From assembly GCA_022702705.1 (NCBI GenBank), contig CM040429.1, forward strand, positions 3,526,073-3,590,072: a stretch of DNA of 64,000 nucleotides. Direction: 5' to 3'. Positions within the stretch are counted from its first letter, which is position 1. Every line of letters begins with the position of its first letter. Below are positions 1 through 12,501 of this stretch, piece by piece. The DNA comes from Papilionanthe hookeriana x Papilionanthe teres (taxonomy: Eukaryota > Streptophyta > Magnoliopsida > Asparagales > Orchidaceae). Both the position numbers and the translations under genes were made by a program. The notes below the pieces were generated by a model, which ran no database searches, was not told the DNA's origin, and was given only the letters and a program-made list of their open reading frames with translations.

Positions 1-921
1 CATTAGGAGAAATACTACATGGAGTTTCTTACACCAAAGTGGGTTGAGCAACCAAACCATCTAACCTGACTTGGTCAACCGTGTCATCTAGCACCCAAAG
101 CACTTTCCTGTTCGCACCAGTAGCTCGGCCAATTGCTGTTTCCACGAGCCACGAATCCCTTCGCACCTGTTCGAGGAATACCTCAACGAAACTCCTATTC
201 GCGAAATAATTGTGCATGCTCGCCACCTGCACCCTGCCAAACTCCACCTGTCGCAACTCCTCCTGTGACGTACTTGCGAACTGTGCTTTGCCTCGCGATT
301 CATTTATCGCGATTCACCTGTTGCAACATCACCTGCAACAAACCTGCGAACTCCGCTGGTCGCAGATACTCGCTGAACCACAACCCTGTATCCGAACTGC
401 TTCGCATGTTCGTTTCCGCGAGCCTTGAATCCTTAGATCATCGCAAATCGCCGCGCCGAAAACCCTTCGCGAAATCGACGCCTAGTCCGCCAGATCGCGA
501 ACTCAACCTCGCGAAACACTTTCGCGAAATTCTGCCGCGCATCCGCCATTAAGGCTATCGCGCCAACTGTTTGTCGACAAGTATGCTGCCCAAACTGGAA
601 GCAACTGCAGGAATCTCCGGCCGTTACCCGACCTACTTCGCTCAATCTGCGAAGTCCTTCCTGTCGCTTTCGCCTTGCAGATCCTCCACTGAACCAACTG
701 TTCACGGATCCTTCCCCTGCGCAGTCGCCTTCTTGCGCTGACGATAACTGCCCTCAAGTCCTTCTCAGAACCAAAAGTTCGCGGTGACTGAACATCCACC
801 TGGACTTTCATGGATCTTTCCACCTGGCATACGCAGTAACTTCTGCGTCCCAGCTGCTCGCGGAATCCGGTCAACCTGCCGAAGCCGAACTGTTCCGCAA
901 CCGAACTGCTCTGATACCAAT
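1..921 (-). mobile_element. Internal leader of a minus-strand Ty1/copia-type element, cut by the window edge
   Basis: On the minus strand this stretch directly follows the primer-binding site of the LTR at 922-1221, so it is the start of the internal region of a retroelement that runs out of the left edge. It is clearly richer in G+C than the DNA to its right and is full of short repeats built on TTCGCGAA and CTGCGAACT. Open frames of 60-139 codons occur on both strands, but none shows a gag, protease, integrase or reverse transcriptase motif, so they look like by-products of GC-rich repetitive sequence. Either the leader is long or the element is non-autonomous; the missing left part would decide. 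Confidence 0.6.
908..920 (-). other. Primer-binding site, initiator Met-tRNA type
   Basis: The minus strand reads TTGGTATCAGAGC immediately inside the LTR end at 922, with one spacer base. This is the usual complement of the 3' end of initiator methionine tRNA in plant Ty1/copia elements. It fixes the orientation and identifies the 922-1221 LTR as the 5' LTR. Confidence 0.85.
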
Positions 922-1221
922 TGTTATGAATAATCGGGGTGAACAGAACGCAAATCTAGAAGAAGAACACAGAGATTTAACGAGGTTCGGCATAGACATG
1001 CCTACGTTCTCGGGAGCAGAGCGGCGAATTTCACTATTTCAGAGGAGTTACAATAGTTCGGTTCAAATCATACCCATGAGGTTACACCTCTATTTATAGA
1101 TAAAACCACCCATGGATAAATTACAAACTCGCCCTCGCTCCCCCTCAACCCCTTTAATGAAGAGACACACCTCTTCATTTCAAGAAACTCAAACTCCCAG
1201 GTATATGAGCCATACCTAACA
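922..1221 (-). repeat. 5' LTR of a minus-strand copia-type element (300 bp)
   Basis: Read on the minus strand, the segment begins TGTTAGGTATGG at 1221 and ends TTCATAACA at 922, giving TG...CA ends, followed by the primer-binding site. A TATA-like CTATAAATAG lies on the minus strand near 1090-1100, where an LTR promoter is expected. Bases 1222-1226 (CTTGA) would be one target-site duplicate; the other lies outside the window. Confidence 0.8.
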
Positions 1222-1860
1222 CTTGAATATACAAATAAAAAAGAATGAGGGAAAAATAATATCTATTTTTCTTGCTCTCTCTCAATCTTGTACCATCCAA
1301 AAACTCTCTAAATCCCTCAGTTTCTTCTCACTCTTCTTTCAAGATCTTTCACAAATTGAATGAGTTCATTAATTATATGGGATCTTATATCCCAAAAGAA
1401 TTTTATATCCTAAAATGTGTTGTGAGTGTGAAACTTATTATCAAAATATTGCAAGGAGATATTTTATTTAAGGAGAAACGGAAAAATGACAATTGATTGT
1501 ACAAGAGAATTCATGATATAACGGATAGAGGAGATTAGTGAACATGTGAATAAGAGGATAGAAGAAGTAAGGCAAGATATGCACATATCCCATTCTTGAA
1601 ATCGTTCAAAAAGTCGTACGAGATCTTAAGGTTTGGTGGCATAAAGGCAAAGTTAAAAGACAATCTACTCATACAAGAGTCATCCTGAAGCAGAGCAAGG
1701 AGAGCCTTGGAACCCGCATTAGAAGAAGTGGATAAAGAACACGATGACTTGTTGTACATTTCAGACAAGAAGATTGTTGGAGTCCTCAAAAGATGCAGAA
1801 AGAGAAAGATGAAGAAGAAGGAGAAGATCACTAGAGCATGCATTTTCCCAAGAAATTAAT
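1222..1860. other. Unassigned stretch before the gypsy gag fossil
   Basis: No intact gene. The first part (1270-1340) is CT-rich and untranslated-leader-like. From about 1530 the plus strand has broken stretches rich in Glu, Lys and Arg codons, which could be the decayed N-terminal part of the gag fossil that follows. The open frames here are short and unsupported. Confidence 0.3.
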
Positions 1861-1861
1861 A

Positions 1862-2380
1862 AAGTGTAACTGCCTAGAAGGTTCAAAATTTCCTCCATGG
1901 ACTCTTACAAAGGGAGAATAGATCCTACTGATTCAGCAGTTTGTCTGCAACGAATAAACAACGCTGTGAAGTGTCGTTTATTCTTCACAACGCTCAAGAA
2001 GTCAACTTTGCACTAGTTCAACTTTTTATTTGAAAATTTCACATCTTTTTGCAAATTCAAATGAATATTCATAGTCTAATTTGTTGGTGCTCAAAAGCCA
2101 AAGAAAAGCTCCCACACTTTGCTAAAAATCTGACGAGCTCCATCCAAAAATCTATTGAGCTTTATTACCATATTATAGCGACAAATGCTCGGCATAAAAA
2201 AATTTCGAGCCTTCCATCATTAATCATGCGACTCTCGCATAAGACCTTGTGAGGGCCTGTTCCAATACAAACTTGGCTCGCAAAAGCCTAAAGCCTTGGG
2301 TAAACTTACATAATTGGCTAAAGAACACATCTCGACCGAAGAATATAATTTCTTTTGTCGGACCTCTCTAGCATTGAAAG
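1862..2380 (+). pseudogene. Decayed Ty3/gypsy gag fragment
   Basis: From 1873 the plus strand translates for 47 codons as PRRFKISSMDSYKGRIDPTD and then a segment containing LQRINNAVKCRLFFTTLKKS, ending at a TAG at 2014-2016. The order 'RFKI-D-Y-G-DP-D' followed by a hydrophobic helix and 'CR.F.TTLK..A..W' is the hallmark of the capsid part of plant gypsy gag (Retrotrans_gag family). Beyond the stop, a broken continuation can be followed to about 2380 through several stops. No protease, RT or LTR belonging to it is visible nearby, so it is an isolated fossil. The assignment rests on motif recognition by eye. Confidence 0.55.
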
Positions 2381-2508
2381 ATCAGAGGATAAATACTATA
2401 GGAATACATTCTCAAACACCAAAGTGTTTTATACTTAATAATGAAGGTTTAGATGTTACGTAAATCACATCTACCGTATAAACTCGATACTCAAAATATA
2501 AATTACCA

Positions 2509-2511
<3 letters not shown>

Positions 2512-2567
<56 letters not shown>
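2512..2567. repeat. (AT)n microsatellite
   Basis: Uninterrupted AT dinucleotides for a little over 50 bp. Prone to length change and to assembly collapse. Confidence 0.95.
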
Positions 2568-2570
<3 letters not shown>

Positions 2571-2667
2571 CATCTCACATTTTTTAAAATTCTCTCATAG
2601 AAATTAATAAGAAAATATATAACAATTAATAAAAATCTTTGGCGCAATTGATACTTTCCCCACTTCC

Positions 2668-3080
2668 AGATATTTATAAAAAATACCACCCAATTCTTTT
2701 CTATTTACATATCTAACATCAAAATTTTTTTTTTTTTACATTTACATCACCCCAATCTTTCATATCACATAAGAAATATAATCATTTTAACTTTTAAAAT
2801 ATAAAATACATATTTTTCATTCGTCGAAAAGGCGTCATGTATGTAAAAAAAGAAGCATAGGTGTTCGATATGTAAATTATACGTAGGCTCATATTATTTA
2901 CATATCTAATAATTATTTTTTTACATCACATAAAAAATATTACTATTATTAAATTTACAAGAATAATAACACATTTTCATAAACATGTTTGTAACAAATA
3001 AAAAATGATGTGATTGTAAATATTAAATTTTTGTTGTTAAATAAGTAAATACAGAAAAATTTTAGGTTGTATATGCATTA
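2668..3080. repeat. Dispersed foldback family A, one or two degenerate copies
   Basis: The stretch carries the family A arm (ATACCACCCAATTCTT, CTATTTACATATCTAACA) followed by 'CCCAATCTTTCATATCACATAA', and in its second half a partial inverted counterpart with another TTTACATATCTAATAATT arm at about 2895. The same arms recur at many places in the window (see 36734, 48511, 4928). Confidence 0.6.
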
Positions 3081-3089
3081 ATTTCCTCT

Positions 3090-3681
3090 AGTAGTGTTGT
3101 TCATGAATAACTCGAGGCTTATACTGAATCAGCTCGGTCTAGCAAAATTAGAGATATCAAGAAAGCTCATTGTTCACTAACAGTTCGTGTTCGGCTTGCC
3201 AGATAGTTCGTGGTCAATTCGTTCGATAAGCAAATGAGACGAACACAAATTTTTTTTTTCGTTCGTTTTATAAACGAACCAAACACGAATAATTATGTGT
3301 TTGATTGTATTCGAATCATTATTACTCGAAATATAAAATAATTTAAATTAATTATATATAAAAATCTTATCATATTTAAAAAATAATTATATACTCTAAA
3401 AATTTATCATATTTTAAAAAATTAGAACCCATAAAATTTATCTAAAAATTTATGATCATTTTAACAATTCAAACAATGCAAACACTTTTGACATATTTCA
3501 AACAATTCGAATAATTCGAACATTTAAAACATTTCAAACTAATTTTAAACAAATCAAAACAAACATGAACAGTAGCTTCACGAACAGTTTCAAACAAGAG
3601 CATATTTCAAACACTTTTAACTTCATACGAACAAAGCACGAACACGAGCTATGTTTGTTCGTGTTTGGTTCGTTTACACCC
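3090..3681. repeat. Dispersed repeat family C (TTCGTTCG / AACGAACC type)
   Basis: Characteristic blocks are ATTCGTTCGATAAGCAAATG, AACGAACCAAACACGAATAA and a terminal GTTCGTTTACACCCC. The section 3193-3430 matches 63676-63930 block by block, with the same AT-rich tail. Related sequences occur at 32800-33100, 44301-45378, 60009-60560 and 63660-64000. No coding capacity is visible. The high CG content of the blocks suggests an inverted-repeat or foldback element rather than a gene. Confidence 0.6.
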
Positions 3682-3689
3682 CAAAGCCA

Positions 3690-4400
3690 AATGGTGGCAA
3701 AGAGGAGCAAGTGATTATATATAATATATTGTTTGATTTAAAAATTACTTATTTCTCTCTATTAGCAAAAATCATCATAATAATTGTTAGATTTTTTAAA
3801 AATAAAGTATCAAAATAACCCCGACTACTTATATGAGACCGTTTTAGTTCCCGAGTTTATAAAAATGCTAAAATAATCCACGACTATTTTAGAGTTGATC
3901 TCTAATTATCCTTCACAAATAATATTTTAGCCGCAATTTAAACACTCTAAGATCTATTTTGTCTCCTCTTTTTTAAGTAAAAAGAATAAAAAAAAATTTA
4001 CTTTTGGTCATAAGAATTTAAAATAACTCGCCCAAATTCTATATATTAAATTGTAATATATGAAAATGATGTCAATTGAACATGGCTTCTTATATGCAAT
4101 TTGGTAATGCTGAAAAGAGAATATAAAATAAAATGAATGCGATATATTTAAAATGTATTTTATCTGAAATATTTTAGAATTAATGAGTTGTATAAAAGTG
4201 AATTGAATGTTCGTAATATTAATTTAAACAATTATTTTGGGTCGTGGCTTTTGTAAATTGGGTTCTACAATAGTGGGCCTGAGCCAGCGGAAGGCCCAAT
4301 TGTTTTTTAACAGATGTATGGGTAACTACAAGGTACTGCGGATGGGAAGGGTGTAGTCTAAGATAATTATATATTATTATATTTATTTAATAAAAACATT
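3690..4400. other. AT-rich intergenic DNA, nothing recognised
   Basis: No convincing frame or repeat except scattered homopolymers. A slightly GC-richer patch (4245-4350) does not match any other part of the window. Confidence 0.4.
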
Positions 4401-4405
4401 CTGGT

Positions 4406-4832
4406 TGATTTATTCAAGCACTGTCATCGGTCGGAGACGTGACAAAAGAGCATGAGAAAACTCTAGTTGAAGAAATAACGGACGAGCAAGTCTGAGTTCA
4501 CAAAATTTATATCGTTGGTGCAAAACATTCCACCGAGCCAACCAGAAGAGATATCGATCGGAAGAGTTATGCACTTCTGCACTCACATCCAAATGCAGCT
4601 ATTATCCTCCCATATCAATCACTAGTGAAGAATTGCCCCAAAAGGTAATCCCTATATCGACACTATTATCATGACCGTGCTGATATCCAACTAACGGATC
4701 AGTAGTATTCTCCTCGGTATTGATAGCTCCGAGAACATTCTCCTCAAGTCGGAGTTCAAAAAGATGGGCCTCAAAAGTGAACGACCAAACAACTCTATGA
4801 CATTTCTGGCAAAAAAGACGTGTTGGGAACAT
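4406..4832 (-). pseudogene. Possible decayed coding fragment, unknown product
   Basis: One minus-strand frame stays open from an ATG at 4832 for 76 codons, meets two consecutive stops (TAA TAG at about 4599-4604) and then stays open in the same frame for another 60 codons, ending at 4410. The composition is normal for protein, including a CxxC (CQKC) near the start and charged stretches, and is unlike the AT-rich surroundings. I do not recognise the family. It could be a captured or decayed gene fragment or a chance frame in a less AT-rich patch. Confidence 0.25.
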
Positions 4833-4927
4833 AGCTCTATAGATTGCTCGTGAGAAAAAACGACAAGGTATTTATCGACATGACATATTTCATAGCGATT
4901 GACACGACACGCACCCACAACGGATTC

Positions 4928-5138
4928 TATGTATTTATAAATCTAACACCTAAACTTTAATATTATTTTTATATCAATTTACCTAAACTTGAAGATGTGT
5001 ATTTCACTGTTTTTAAATTAGCAAAAGTAATATTTTTTATGTTATATGAAATATTTAAGTGCTAAAAATAAAGAAAAAATAAAGATTAGAAGTTAGAGAT
5101 GTTAATAAAGAATAATTGTGTTGTATGTAAATGCCCCA
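4928..5138. repeat. Foldback family A copy
   Basis: Starts with ATGTATTTATAAATCTAACA and the block 'CACCTAAACTTTAATATT', and ends with the inverted counterpart GTTGTATGTAAATGCCCC. Length about 210 bp, with palindromic organisation and no coding capacity. Confidence 0.65.
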
Positions 5139-5139
5139 A

Positions 5140-6100
5140 TTATTTTTAGCACAGAATCAATATAAAAGAGATGATGTGAAAAATAAATTTATTGAATAAT
5201 ATGTATTATTATTTGAATGAATATATTGTAGATGTATGATTTTATTTTATTTTTTTTAAAGAGTATACTAGAAAAAGAATGCAATGTAAAACCCTAGATC
5301 GGTTGTTAGAAGCTAATGACGGCTAGTGGTTCTAACGACTACAACGGCTAGCGGGGGCAACACTAATGGTTGTAGTTTACAACTTATTTGAAAATCACTA
5401 TAGTTGCACTAATCTGGAATACATTGAAATTGAGGTCAAGGTTGATCGGGTTATAAGCAGGTCGAGCAGAGCTCGAGTGATGCATCACTCAAGTTAGACT
5501 CATCTGTCAAAATACAAGCTCGAGCTAGAACGCAAAGGAAGAGCTTGAGACCGAGATAAATGATTAACTCGAGCTTGGCATGCAATACTAAGAAGAGGTT
5601 CACAAGCTTGAAAGAAGTTGTCATTGGCGCTCATAGGAGACTCCGTTGATAAGATAGAAGAGGAGATGTTGTGGCAGTTCGTCAAAGAAGGCAACTTGAC
5701 TTTTTTTTGTATTTGGGCTTTCTTGTTATTTAAAACCGTATTTTTTTGATATACAATTATGTTATCTTATTTAAACAAAATATTAGTTTGATAATCTCTA
5801 ATATTGGAGTGCTCTTTATAACATTAATTTGTAGTAACAATTATTGTAATATATCTAAATAACAGTTAAATGACATGCTATATAAATTACCTCAATATTT
5901 GTATAGAAAAAAAGGAAGCAAAAATCATTAATTACTCTAATTAATATTGCATTTATTGAGAGCTATGATATGATTTATGAACCCGAAGCATCACAATTGT
6001 TAAGAAATTTAATAATATTTTTTTCATAATGTTGGCTCAAACATATCTTTAATGCATAGAGTAGATTATACCAATCCTACTTTATATATTTATACATATA
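5140..6100. other. AT-rich intergenic DNA, nothing recognised
   Basis: The patch at 5280-5700 is less AT-rich and has a 64-codon minus-strand frame, but no motif supports a gene. The remainder is very AT-rich. Confidence 0.4.
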
Positions 6101-6101
6101 G

Positions 6102-6250
6102 GGGCATTTATATACATACCACCTAATTCAATTGTATTTACATACCTAACACCTAAAATTTACTTTTATATTTATACCACCCAAATCTTTCATGTCATAG
6201 ATTTAATTTTTAAAAAGTTAATTACAACGTTTCATGCATTGGCAAGTTAA
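6102..6250. repeat. Foldback family A copy, left part only
   Basis: Begins GGGCATTTATATACATACCA and continues through TGTATTTACATACCTAACAC and the CCACCCAAATCTTTCATGTC block. The right arm is missing, and the copy ends where segment copy A begins (about 6255). Confidence 0.7.
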
Positions 6251-8280
6251 ATTCTGATTGGGGTGACTGCAGCTTTTTTAAAAAGTGATTGTAAATGTGT
6301 AATTGAGAAAATAATTTTCTAGGATGCTGTTGTGTGAATTATATATATATATATATATTTATAGTTCAAATAATCAGGTCAGGTTAGAAAACAGCTTCCC
6401 ATGAAAACTGTCGCAAACAGTCTCTTACTAAATAATAGTTGTTAAATAAGAATTTCTTACTAATATTTTATTTTAATTCTCAATTAACCAAACTTAATAT
6501 TCTTATGAAGTTCCTCGTTTGAACATGTTATATATTAAACAAAACAATATCTAGAATTGTGAATAATTAGTTTAATTTAAACCACAAATTTTTTTATTTG
6601 AGAAAAAAATAAATAAGGAGGCTGCATGGAAAGTATAGTGTCCAAGTCAGATCAAAATCTTACTTCTCCGTTAATTTATCCTTTTTTTTTAATTATTTTT
6701 TTAGGTTTTGGTAAACCAATATAGAAATTTGAGAAAGTCAGAAAAATTTAAGATTTGAAATGAGTCCGCACGTTCGGGACATGTTTTTTTGTATTTTTAA
6801 TTTATTTATTTATGAAGATGTGATGAGTTGGAATATTATTAACTACAATTAAAATATATATTTAAATAAGCATTAAAAAAACAACAACTTCAAAATGTGT
6901 CAATTCATTTGGTTAATTAAGTGGCAGTTTTTAAATTGAAATTAAAATTAATGGCTACAATAGAACCGGAGAGGCATAGTTTTCTTGCTTCTGCTTCCCT
7001 AAATTGAAACATGTCCAGCTTACGACAACTATTTATTTTATTTTATTTATTGTTATTATTATTCGTTTAGGCCTTCTACTTGGAGAATTCGAGGAAGCAG
7101 GTAAATAATCAATTGACCAAAATCTCTATTTCAAGAGCACTTTTTTATAAATTTCTACGACAGAATTTTCTATTATGTGGTATGGTTCCTTTATTTTTTT
7201 GTCATCTTCATGCCTCTTAATTCTTTTATTGCTTCTTTCAATTCATTTCAAGGATGAATTTATACGAAGCAGCAATAATTTCAAGCTTTACATTAATTCT
7301 TTTTAAATTTACATTAAAACTAATATTTTATTTTATATTAAATAATGAAAAATTAAATTATTCTCTTTCAGTGCACGGCTTTTACAAATTACATGAAAGC
7401 AACCAGAAATGAGTTCTACTTAAAATATATTATTCTATTTTACTTTCATCTGCATAAAACCAAATAAAGTTCTTAAAACATAATTTAAAATTTTCCCATT
7501 AGCTTATACTGAGTAATTAATTAAAAAATCACTTAAAAATTGAGAAAAAAAAATATTTTGACGAGAAAGAGCTTTCAAATATTGAATTTATATATTCAAA
7601 TTTTATATTACAGATATCACCTAACAAATTCAAAAATTTTAGTCCTACATTAATTAAAAATTAAATTAACATGTCTTTATACACTTTTTTTTTCCTTAAA
7701 TTTTCTATCATATTTATATAAAATAAAATTTATAATTATTTTAATCAGTAAATATAAATTTTTTGGGTCATTTATTTTATCCAAATTTTGATGTGAGACT
7801 AATTAAGATGACATCTTCTCATGGAGAGTTTTACGACATCAATATACATAATATGAAAAGCAATAATAAAAAAATTAAGAAAAAAAAATGTATAAAAGCC
7901 TGTAAGCAGTTTGATTCAGACCTAAGGAAATAGACTTAAGTTACCCACTGAATTAAAATGTCCTTAGTGTTGGATTTTTATTATTTCATTTAATTAAAAT
8001 TATTTTATTATTTATAAAACAGCTAGCTACTCAAGTAATAATCGTCACTAATATATATAAGTATATTATTTTAGAGTATTTCTTCGTAAATTGTTATCTA
8101 CATTTATTTAAAATTATTTTAAACAGCTTTTATCCATATAATTATAGGCTTATCTTATTTTATTTTTTAATACTTTTTACATTAGTTTTTTTGTAATTTT
8201 AGCCGATGTATTTTCAATTTTTTATTATATGTTTTCAAGGAAGATTTACATTTGCTCATTTCCTAAGTATTAATAAATCC

Positions 8281-9618
8281 TGTCAAGCTTGATTACGAAG
8301 TGGATGGGTGGTTATAATGAACACATTTGAAAGATAAAATAGAACACAAGACGTCAAAAAATCTGAAATAACAACAAACATGACACAAATATTATAACTA
8401 TAATGGATATCGGGTTGGCGGTGGTGGCGCTCTGGCAAGGTAAAAAAGAGTGGGAGAAAACTCAAAGCCGCAATGACAACAAATGATGTGAACGATGACA
8501 AAGACGGGGAGTTGCGGCAAGGCCAACAAGTTAGAAGGAGATGACTAGATGACAGAGTGGCCAGAACAGAATACAAATGCTTAAAAAAAAAGTTGTTTTT
8601 GAGTGGCTGTAGTAATGAGAAATGTTAGAAGAAGCAGCGGGAGATATGAGGAATTGCAGGCAGCACGAGGACGGCTAGCCGGGGTGGTGGAAGCGAGTAC
8701 AGATGACAGGATTGAGAAAATTGCAGGGAAAACATGAAGATGCGACCATTTAGGGGCGGCTACAGTAATGAAGGGCGGTTGGGAGCGATGTGGGGAAGAT
8801 ATTTAAATGGATCGGAAAGATAAACACCACATCGTAAGCGAGATACAACCAAGCAACACCCAAACCCTTGAATAAGACTCTCGAAGGGAGAGTCAAACGC
8901 TCGTTTGTATATCCAAATACTTTTTTCAATTCCAATCTTAAACCCTAACCATACCACCTAAGAGACACATGTCAAAACTTACTCGGAATGAGAGAGAGAT
9001 CCCTTGCCTTTAGCAGAGACATGCAAAAATTAATGACAATATCAAATGGGAGATTGCCCTTAATCGACATCTGGAGAGTCAAATGGGACTAAGAGATAAG
9101 GATCTAAATCCCTTACATAGGGAGAATTTCAACGAAGAAGCAGACATGCCAGGACGTTTCCATAGGAAGAATTTGTGTTCCCTACAACAACGTGAGAGAA
9201 AAGATGATAACTACATGGTCCAAAATGAAGAGGATTGCTGACCCGTATAGCCCACTATTGGACCAGGACACTCCCTACTGAACCAATTGGTCTTTTCAGC
9301 GGGCCCCTGAAGCCCCACACTACATATAAAGTCATTTTTTACATTAGTGTCACTTTATCTATGCATGAAAAAATGTATTCGACCACTTAAAAAGTAAAAT
9401 TGTTTACTCTTAATGTGATTAGGGGCGGAACCAGATTTTTTCCTCCTTGAATTTGCAAATTCTCAATTTTAATATTTTTTTCTTATGTAATTTAGATAAT
9501 TTAATAATTTTATGATAGGCAAACTAATTTCAAATTTGGTCACTAAAAGCTTAACCTCTAATAGTGCATGCCACTCTAATGTATCCAATATAAGATTCAA
9601 GTAATATAAATGCCACTC
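8281..9618. other. Segment of copy A without a counterpart in copy B
   Basis: Copy B has a different stretch of about 240 bp (17161-17399) at this position, so there was an insertion here, a deletion there, or both. The sequence is of mixed composition with some GC-richer parts (8400-9320). Open frames up to 97 codons on the minus strand show no recognisable motif. No LTR or terminal repeat is evident. Confidence 0.4.
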
Positions 9619-10038
9619 TAATGCAAATAGGGAATGATTTGGATCCTTTTATCGGACGGTTTGAAGAGATTCCTTAGATCATACAATGTTTGTTGGAAAA
9701 TTGAATGCCTCAATGAAGTTGGAATTGGGTGATCTAGGGCTCATAAAAGTCACCTTGTTGAGACAGTCAATTTGATCATAAGTTTGTTAGATTTAGGTTA
9801 CGTTCAAGCTTCTAATTGAAGACTAGAAGCTCTCAAAAATGATTTAATGATTAGATTTGACTTTGATTTAACTTCGAATGGATCAACATTAGTTTTATGT
9901 TGCTCGTCTTATCGAGCTAGTTAGCTTGACTGTAGATTTGCTGAAATCAGAGTTATTAATGAATTTTAATTGAAGTTTAAACGCACCTTGCTAAAAATAA
10001 TATTATCTTGAGATTCGTGCAACTCTTCGAGATCTATG

Positions 10039-10039
<1 letters not shown>

Positions 10040-10125
<86 letters not shown>
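10040..10125. repeat. (AT)n(GA)n compound microsatellite in copy A
   Basis: About 50 bp of AT followed by about 35 bp of GA and then GGTATTAAGATGATCATAC. The same compound repeat with the same right flank is at 24179-24266 in copy B. Confidence 0.95.
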
Positions 10126-10130
<5 letters not shown>

Positions 10131-11229
10131 AAGATGATCATACACCTTTTACAAAGGTTATTAATTTTAATCCTAAACTCAATAAATGTTTTAATTTAGT
10201 CTCGAAATTTATTAATGTGAGTTTAAATAAAATTATTTTAGCCCTTATTAAAATATTTTTTGGATTAATTTGATATTTTGTAGACTCTATGATTTAAAAT
10301 ATCCCCAAATAAATAATGAAATGAATAATTTTATACTTTATTCTAAAAGCAATGATATATTCAAAAGCAAATTGGCAATTCTTGTATTTATTATTAATTT
10401 TTTTATATAAACCAAGCAAATTACACTGAGATCTTAGTGAACGTCAATGATGAAGAGCTTGGCTAAATAAGAAATTATTTTAATTAATCCTAATAAACAT
10501 AATTAAATTATAACTATAGGGATTTATAGTCATTCGCCTATTGCTTTTAGGCTCAACCATCGTTCAAAAGTTTTGACCATATATTCGCAATAAAACGAAT
10601 AGAAAGAGTATTTGAATTGCTCTTTTACATGACTTCGCCATTATGCCAAAGAAATATGACATCAGAAATACACAGGTATAAATCTCGAGTAAATCCTACG
10701 ATTCAAAGGTAGAAAAGTACATTTAAGAGAGGCACACTAGTAGAAGACAATTAGACTCATTTAACTAGCCAGACATAGCTGCTTGAATCAAAACGAAGTC
10801 AAAACCGACCATATGAAACTATCCAAGCTAGAGTTCACAAGACAAATGACGTCCAAAGGTTCGAGTCTTATCCCGAGGAGATACTAAGCTTCTCAATACA
10901 ATTAGAGATTGAGAAGTAATGATGTTACAAGAAATCTAAATCATCCATCCGGCTCTGATTGTTGGGGAGTGAGCTACATATCAGGTTAAGATGATTCAGT
11001 CTTTGCCCAATAGCATAGTATTGCTCAGCCAACAACAGCTCATCACCAGGGGTCGCCAGTCAAACTAGATCAACTTATCTGCAAAGCCAAATCAATAGAC
11101 CTAGTCATGCCTTTTGAAGTCAATTAAAGGTCGATCAACAACATCCACTCAACATAGCCAAATGAGCAGGTCTTGCTGAATAAAGGCTCGCTGAGTTAGA
11201 TGATAACTGAGCAATTTGTCCATACATGT

Positions 11230-11450
11230 AAAAGACCTAAAATATCCTCAAACACCCCCATTAAAGTAAGGGAAAACACGTGACTCCATATATTATATCT
11301 CATTCCTTATAAATAAGTGATCATTTTATGAAAAAATAGCTAACAGAAAAGTCATTTTCTTTGTTAATCACCGTGGATTCCTCTCCCTGTCTCTCTCTCT
11401 CTCTCATCAAATACTCTAATCTCGAAGGTGTGATTCATCGATGGTGATTA
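11230..11450 (+). promoter_or_regulatory. LTR-like promoter patch in both segment copies
   Basis: The run 'CCTTATAAATAAGTGATCA' (TATA-like), then a CT-rich leader CTCTCCCTGTCTCTCTCTCT and 'CTCGAAGGTGTGATTC' resembles a retrotransposon LTR promoter plus leader. It occurs here and at 25370-25520. TG...CA ends and a target duplication were not found, so the element is not delimited. Confidence 0.3.
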
Positions 11451-12456
11451 AAAAAATGATTTTTATATAAAATAAATTTTTCATAAAGGTTCTATTAATT
11501 ACATGAATGCATGAGAAAGGAATAGAGGATATCATTTTTATGAAATTACATTACAAGATATCATTTTCAGAGGTGAATTATAATTGAAATATGTTATGTA
11601 ATATACTTTTATATATATATATATATTTATCATTTAAATCGACCATGATTTTCTCAGCGTGCCCTATAATTTTCACTATATGTTGGATTTGAGCAAGTTC
11701 TAAGAAGGCATCGGTGTCCCATAAGATATGACAATTCAATTTAATTAAATTACGCATTTTATTGTAAAAAAAAAAAGTATTTAAATATTTTGGACTTCAA
11801 ATCGTAATGTAATAAAATCTTAAAATAGTCATCTGTAATAATTGAAACGGAGCATAAGAATATTCAATTAAAATTTTACTTATTATTATTATACTACATT
11901 TCGAGCAAGTTAGTACACATGTATTTGGATATGTCTATAAATTCATTAAGAAATTTATATAAATAAAATTGGTTGAAATTTTATTGTGCTCTTCAAAATT
12001 TGAGTAGTCCTTATTATCAATATAGTTGGTTGAATGTTAGTTTTATGAATATATTGTTGAATAAATTGGTAAAATGTGTCTTTGATCAAAGTGCTTGCAT
12101 TGAACATAATCAAGTTATTCTGGACGAGAAATGAATTCGAGAATCACTCTCGCTGAGTGTAAAAAAACTATATATACACGATTCAATCAATTATACTTTT
12201 AAGAAATTTCTATTCTCAGCCAATCAACCAAATCGAAAAAATCGACCAAATAATGAATGACTCACTATCCTAGAGGGAAGCGAAACAGAGATTCGAGGAG
12301 TAACGATTCGATCATAGTAACAATTATTTTGATAGATATGACTGACAACTATAAATAAAAATATTCATTGACATTATCAATATTTCACAATGTAACTCAT
12401 ACTAATTATAAATACAATAACATGTAAAAAGGGGGATCAGGGAGAAAAATACAAAA

Positions 12457-12494
<38 letters not shown>

Positions 12495-12501
12495 TAATAA
12501 T
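12457..12501. repeat. (TAA)n microsatellite, copy A
   Basis: AAT/TAA trinucleotides with one interruption. The homologous array in copy B (26469-26525) is longer. Confidence 0.95.
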
